From Anseranas semipalmata (lineage: Eukaryota; Chordata; Aves; Anseriformes; Anseranatidae), in contig VXAA01004051.1 of assembly GCA_013399115.1 (NCBI GenBank), positions 1-64,000 on the forward strand: 64,000 nt of DNA, written 5' to 3'. The notes beneath the pieces are model-generated. The model was not told the DNA's origin. It saw only the letters and a list, made by a program, of their open reading frames with translations, and did not search any database. Both the position numbers and the translations under genes were made by a program. Positions 58,017 through 64,000 of this stretch are shown here, in pieces (the first letter of the stretch is position 1; every line of letters starts with the position of its first letter).

Positions 58017-61000
58017 CTCTTTTGCTTTAGTTTTATGAGTGTTAAATAAATGAATAAATGCTGAGATTCTCTGAGCTACTGCTTATCTAGCTGCACAAAC
58101 TGGGGTGACGACAGATACAGTGCTAGATTTCATAAATGGTATTTTTCTTTCTTTGAAGTTCTGTATATTTACAATATATAACAGTTGATATGTTGGGATC
58201 TTTGAAGTTTTGGAGAAAGTTAGTATTAGTCCTGAATCTAGACCTGGAGTTGAATCTCTTTAGTACTGCTTCCCGTGAGTTGAGTTAGCTGGAACTAAGG
58301 CAAATAGCTTCTTGCTTGATTGCTACCAGTGTTGAAAATCAAATAGTTCGGGGGTGAATTCCAAAGGAAAAGTTTTTTTTTCATATTCTGAGTGAAATTA
58401 ACCAATAATAGCTTTAACTCAAACACAAGATTTTCCTTGACTTCAGATCAAAACAAGTGTAGAGTATTTTGAGAACTCTACATGTTACTAAGATGTGCCA
58501 GTCTGAGAAATCAGATTTTATAATAACTTCTTATGAAACCCCTGTAGCAAAATGTTTTAAATTATTTTCCTTTTTCCACTGAAACACTTCAGTGAATATT
58601 TTAAATTTATTTATTTTTTAGTGTTAACAATTTAAATGATTAAAATTTAAATTGATCATATGCCATGTTCACAGTTTGTCAGATTTCTAGAAAGCAGACA
58701 CAAAAATATGAAATTGTTTATTTACCAGAAACTACATAAAAGCTTAGCTCAAGAGAATGCATTTGTGAAAATGCCCTGCAACACATTACTTTTAATTTTT
58801 CCTTAGAATGACAAAATTCATTGAGTAGATTTGGGCAGGACTGTTCACCAACTAGGCTTTCATAAAATCCATGTACCTTGAATATCCCAGAGAGTATAAA
58901 GTGGAAGCCAGCTGTATTATCGGGGAAAAATATACTGTGCACCCTCACTGCAGCTCAGATGGTGCAAGGTGGGGTCATTCCACGTGTACAAGTGATCAAA
59001 GGAAAGACACAGAGAAGCTGAAGATATGACTGCCCATCCTGATGCACAAGGGAACATTCCTGAGATATTCCACCAGCTGAAGCTGGGTGGAAAGGAACCT
59101 GAGTTTCTTCTCACAAGCTCTCACCAGGAGTTAACAAAAGGAAGGCAAGACCATGCATGGTAGGGGTGGAAGGGATGTCTTCAGCCTCTGGGAGGCCAAG
59201 CAGTGCAGAAGGGGGTGGTGGTGGGGAAGTGCAGGCCGCCACCAGGTCCAGGGGCTCCGAATGAAGGGGGACGATACACTGGAGAAGGCAGTCTGGGAGA
59301 ATAATGATAATAGCAGCGCTAGACCTAGGTTTGTGAGAGGAAACAAGAAGATTACCTCACAAAATAAATATTACTTATGCTATTCACTTAAGAAAGGAAA
59401 GTTAATGCCTAGGCATCATGCCTAAATATAAGAGATTTATCCTCCTCTTAGAACTGTGCTCCTTCTGCCAGAAGTTCTGCATTATTGCATTAGGTTCTCC
59501 TGTGGGACTCCACCGCCATCTGGTTCAACCTATTGTTCTAAGGACTTCTAAGACTATGTTTAAGTATCAAACATGCGTTCTGTATACAGTTATGCACACA
59601 ATTATTTATATGGTTACACACACACACACACTGTTTATTGAGAAGAGCTGAGGTTTATGATACGTAAGCAATGCCCTACAGGCCGTAGTAAGTGTTCACA
59701 AGACTTCCAACCCATGGCACAATTGTTCCACTTATAAACGAAATCCCTAGTCAGTGTATGTTTTATTACACTGCTGAAGAATGCATTTGCCTTTCCAAAT
59801 CTGATTCACTTGCACTTACTGTCTATAGAAACATCTCTTTTTTGTAATTCAGAGGGACTTGCAAGACCCTTTGCCAGTAGGACTTTAATGAAAGCCATGT
59901 TGGGTAAAGAGGGAGAGACTGCTGCTATAGCCTTTATCCCCGTCTCCAATGATGTGGGCAAGAGTGGGCATGACTGGAGGTCCATACCCAAAACAAGCCA
60001 CCATGGGAGCTGCAGGCCCTTGTGTGGGTGGATGGGCTTGATAGAGTTGTGTTGTCTGGAGCACTGAAAGGTGCTGGGAGGGTCTCTTGCACGGTGGTAG
60101 GAATTTCAGTGAGTCTCAAGGTGAATCTCATCCCTGTGGCAGGATCAGTGGTTTGCTGTCCTTGGTAATAAGCGTTGAAGTCAGGGAAGTTTTCAGTATT
60201 GAAATCTCCCCAGGAGAACAGCAGGTGCTGTAGGTAGGTAATTTCCATAGGTAATGGAAATGGTGCAAAAGCTCATGAAGCCCAAGTGAAATGGAGAAAC
60301 AGGCAGTGCCAGGACGGAGTTGTGCAGGTGGCATGGCAGCTGATGGAGCCAGATTTTCTCCCCATCCTGTCTTCCAACTGAGACACCCTGGGCAACTTCC
60401 CCTGGGCCCCATTTTGTGGGCAGTACTCCTCGTAGGTAGGATTTACTTGCACAGTGAGTCTGCAGGAGGTGGGGATGTTCAGCACGTCCCGGAGCAGAGA
60501 CTTTCCCTGGAAATCCAAATGACTTTCCTGTCCTGACATCTGAGTGCTTTCAGCCACCCATAATTGCACTTTAATTGTTTGTAATTTAACTGGAGTCGAG
60601 GAGTTGCTAGTCGACAAGACGAGGAGCTTGTGTTTTGATCCTGGCTGGGGACATGGTTGCTTATAGTGGCTTTAACCCTCCAGGTGTTGAGTCACTGGGG
60701 TGACCCTTGGGGGTTTGAACAATGCATTTGCACCCTTCCTGCCTTCAGACTTTCCTTTCTGCTTGGGACTGGTGGTGTATGAACATCATCCAGAGCATCT
60801 AGGGTATCTGAACGTAGTCTGCAGCCGGGACGGGAGCGTGCTGGTGATCTGCTTGTGCATGTGGGTGCCTGCAGGCTGGAAAAGCATTGCTGCATTCACA
60901 GATGGCCATAAGGGGAGTAACCACAACACTGTAGAGAACCTCTTAACACTGTGGGCTAGAGCTTTACAAACAAAAGAAAACCCCAATGAAAACAAACAGC

Positions 61001-61187
61001 CCCCGGGCTAATGATCCGCTGCTCATGCTGTGTGACTGGGGGTGTGAGACAAAGATGCTGGAGAAAGGCAGGGTGGGTATGGAGCTGCTTAGCGGGCTCT
61101 GTAGCTGGGGGTCTTTTTCCTATCATGGCTCAGTCAAGCACAACCTCAGGTTTCAACAGCTGGTTAGCCACATCCATTCCAGTGTTG
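58017..61187. other. Unannotated stretch
   Basis: An (AC)n run occurs at 59615-59631. Open frames between 59.1 and 61.0 kb (up to 114 codons) overlap each other on both strands without domains. No gene is called. Confidence 0.35.
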
Positions 61188-61250
61188 TTTTTATTTTATT
61201 TTATTTTATTTTATTTTATTTTATTTTATTTTATTTTATTTTATTTTATT
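61188..61250 (+). repeat. (TTTTA)n microsatellite
   Basis: A pentanucleotide repeat of about 12 near-perfect TTTTA units is the longest perfect short tandem repeat in the window. A 123-codon plus frame reads through it as repeats of Phe-Ile-Leu-Phe-Tyr and is not a gene. Confidence 0.95.
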
Positions 61251-63100
61251 GTTATTTTTTAACCATGAGGGCTGCAGTGGTTTCCAGCATGCTACATCTC
61301 TGCAGAGCCTGTGAGCTTCTGCTGTGTGAAGTGGGAAGGAAGGAAAAACGTATTTGAAATGAAAACAAAATAGAAAAAGAAAAGAGCGCTGGTATTGCTG
61401 AGGAATGCTCCCCACAATGCTGAAGTTGCATAAGTGCCGTCTTTGTTTCAATCAAAAATCTGCTTTTTGGGTTGAAACAAGGCCACCACTAACAGGGCCA
61501 GGAAAAAAAAATTCCTAATGGTTCGAAGTGAATTTAGGATTTTGATGGAGCATTTGATTTTGGTATGGTTCATATAGCTGAAGACACAGGAATACAGTCC
61601 CTCCACAACAGCCAATACATACAAAAATGCCACAGTGCAGACACAGCCCAGCCACCCTCGCCACATGGCTAATGGACTTGAAGGGGAACCGTAGTCCTCT
61701 GTGAGCAGGGGAAATGATAAAGTGACAGATAAGGGAACTCAAAGGGAATGGCATAAGGTATTTTGCAGCATTTGGGATAAATTTTATGGTGAGATGGATT
61801 GATTACAGGCGCTGGTTTTTGGCCATACAAGTCCTTGATGGCAGCGAACCAGCCCAGGCTGAATTTGGCTTAGATAGTGCATTATATAATCCTCTGAAGT
61901 TTGCACGGAGTATGTTTTCCTATCTGAGGTTTTTTCCTTCATTTCCTTGGTCAGTTCCTGAAACATTCCCTTTTTCCTCTTTTAACATTCATCACTAGTT
62001 AGGGAGAAATGGACAGTCCGTATCCAATGAGTGTGATGTCTTTCCTGCTGTCGTACTGTATGTCAAAGTACCATTCAGTGGTTCCAGAGGAGAAGCAGAT
62101 GAAGCTACTGGCCACAAAATACAAGTTGTGCACCTTCATTATTCAGCCTAACATGTTCTGTAGCTGTGGGCCCATCCTGTACCCACCCTGCAGGTAGTCC
62201 TTTGCCCCCTTTGGTGAACCATGCTGCCTGTAATCTAAAGCTGTTTCTCAGGAACAGGTATGTTGCCCCTATCATGTTGGTAGTCCATAAGAACAGGGTC
62301 AGATCCCACCCAGCTGTCAGACAGGAGCTGGTGCTAGATAGTCAGCGTGTAAGTGCAGTGATCTTTTCCCATGTGTTTCTGGCCAGTTTGGGGCAGACAG
62401 GCATTTTGAGAACTTCCTGAATTGGAGGCTACATCTGCAACAGAGAGTTCAGACCATTCCTGACAGTAAAAAATATTAGACAACTTCATCATGAGGTGTC
62501 TCCGAGTGGCCAGAGTTGGCTTTCCCAGCAGCTGCTAGTCAAATCACACCACCCGAAAACAGTGGAACCCAAACGGAATGAATGGAGAGATGGCAGAAAA
62601 TCACTATCTATCACTTTCATAACCAACTCACCTTTTCTTCCTGTAGCAAGAGTTTTTTTCTGTCCCAGGTAATTGGATTTGACACATTTTAGCCACGCTA
62701 ACCTTCAGCTTTCAACACATCTCTCATATTGTGGTCAATTATTTTTCAGCAAGGCAAACACCATCTGCAGTTACACTAGTGAAAATAAAATCACATGGGC
62801 CATCAGTTCTCATGCTTCGGGGCATAAGCTCACAACAGTTGAGGTCAGGAAGAAATCACACCACTCACAGCAGATCCAGGCTTTGACACCTTCTCCTGTA
62901 GCATCTGGAAGTGGCGACTGCTGGAAGCAGGGTAACAGCCCTGCTGGGCCAAATCCTGCTCTGATGAAGATCAGGTCTTTATGAGGCTTTTCCATGACAG
63001 AGTATTGTTGTACTTACCACTTTGTTTTCCTCCCTCGTGAAACTAAGCCTACATGATTGGCATTGATTACTTTCCATTCTTGGCTGAGCGGGCAGTTGTA
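61251..63100. other. Unannotated stretch
   Basis: No repeat, RNA or credible exon is recognised. Confidence 0.3.
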
Positions 63101-63105
63101 GCAAG

Positions 63106-63168
63106 GGTAGGTCACACAGGAAATCTGTGGCAGAGCCAGAAGTGAAAACCCAGCTGCCTTACCCCAGT
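63106..63168 (-). mobile_element. MIR-like SINE fragment
   Basis: 'gggtaggtcacacaggaaat' followed by 'ctgtggcagagccagaagtgaaaaccc' matches the antisense SINE segment 'aggtcacacagg.agtctgtggcagagccaggaattgaaccc'. The element is on the minus strand and truncated. Confidence 0.6.
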
Positions 63169-63360
63169 CACACGCAGAAGAACCAAGAGCAGTTTTCTGT
63201 CTCGCAGAAAAAGCCATTTTAATGAGAGCAGCCCAGAGGGGGTTGCATGTGTTGCAGATGAACGATTCAATGTGTGTCCCAGTGCACAGATTTTCCTGGA
63301 CCAAAAATGGATTCCATACTGCTTGTTCTTGTGCTTTCTTCTGTGAAGCTTTGTGCACAT

Positions 63361-63392
63361 TTCTGCCTCAGTTTCTCCACCTCATATAAAGC
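63361..63392 (+). mobile_element. Possible second MIR-like fragment
   Basis: 'ttctgcctcagtttctccacctcat' matches the plus-strand MIR segment 'ctgtgcctcagtttccccatctgt'. About 30 bases match. It lies about 200 bases from, and opposite to, the fragment at 63106. Confidence 0.35.
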
Positions 63393-64000
63393 CTGATGAT
63401 CTCTCCCTTTTTTTGCTCAGTGAATTGAGATCTCTAGTTGAAAAAGACTGAAGCGTATTCCATTGGTGCTTTCCTTGGGACTGGCATAGTGTGATGGACT
63501 TGCTTTATTGCAGGGGAGGAGACTTGCCTCTTCCTCTCTAAGCTTTGTGTCCTGCTATATTGTGTCACGGCCAGGACGGGTGTTGTTGCACCGTCGGCCA
63601 TGCCAGATGGCTTCTCCTCTTGGACAAAGCTGGGCAGACTCATGAGATTTTGCCTACATCTAATTACTGCCCTTGGATCGCATTGGAAGATTTCCTTCCC
63701 TTAATCATGTTGAGAGGACTTGACAGTCTGTATTACGGCTTTACAAGAACACAAGCTTGCAGGGAATTTTATGGATGAAATAAATCTCTGTAAAGGAATG
63801 CCAGTACTCTAGGACACTAGAGATTTGGGGTTTGACTGTGTATATATTTATTTGTATATATTTATATGGTTCTCTGTTTCCACATGCCTCCCTCTGTGGA
63901 ATAGTAATGATCTTGCAGATTCCCTGCTCTCATGACCACCACGAAATGTTGATACATTAAACTGCCTGAACAAGATGCCGATGCCCTCCATCTTCTCCTC
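63393..64000. other. Unannotated stretch to window end
   Basis: An AT-rich TATA/TTTA run lies at 63838-63870. No gene is recognised. Confidence 0.3.

Noticed and set aside
60986..61357. 123-codon plus frame with a repeated hydrophobic FILFY motif
   Set aside because: The apparent membrane-like repeat is the translation of the (TTTTA)n microsatellite.
1..64000. Bacterial, phage, CRISPR or viral system
   Set aside because: There are no long packed open frames, no direct-repeat/spacer arrays, and no retroviral gag, pol or env-like frame. CR1 and MIR-like remnants place the sequence in a vertebrate genome.

Overview
This window looks like nuclear DNA of a sauropsid vertebrate, most likely a bird. 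The main evidence is CR1 retrotransposon copies. Position 1 begins inside the octamer-repeat tail (ATTCTATG)n that ends avian and reptilian CR1 elements, and further CR1 3' ends lie near 14.7, 24.2, 29.4 and 52.9-53.6 kb. Old fragments resembling MIR/CORE-type SINEs are scattered between them. Nothing points to a bacterium, phage or virus: there are no long open frames, no operon-like packing, no rRNA or tRNA gene and no CRISPR array. Turtles and crocodilians also carry CR1, so bird is an inference from this combination.

The window contains no gene that I can name. Open frames are short, overlap on both strands and mostly reflect chance or GC-rich stretches with few stops. The DNA reads as intergenic or deep intronic sequence. 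I list about a dozen candidate exons where a good 3' splice site precedes an open frame, sometimes with a good 5' splice site or AATAAA signal. The best are a 111-base candidate at 37556-37666 (+), whose phase fits a second candidate at 41680-41759 (+); a 95-codon open frame around 51.38-51.69 kb (-) with splice-like edges; and a possible 3' terminal exon at 5861-6118 (+). None matches a protein I recognise, and signals of this quality occur by chance in 64 kb.

Layout: 1-18 is a CR1 tail. 2.6-6.1 kb holds candidate terminal exons and two copies of an old palindromic interspersed repeat with a TTAGG..CCTAA core. 6.7-19 kb alternates AT-rich DNA with GC-rich islets (near 6.8, 16.4 and 18.5 kb), with one CR1 at 14.7 kb and a diverged 75-base-period duplication at 8.3 kb. 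19-31 kb is mostly unique AT-rich DNA with a 39-base tandem duplication and two minus-strand CR1 fragments. 31-45 kb has a MIR-like element, several CpG-rich islets and most of the plus-strand candidate exons. 45-64 kb is AT-rich, with a long T/CT tract, the palindromic repeat, a double CR1 insertion, a three-arm inverted repeat at 57.95 kb and a (TTTTA)n microsatellite at 61.2 kb.

No pathway or system can be inferred. The value here is the repeat map, a few unusual DNA structures and a short list of testable exon candidates.
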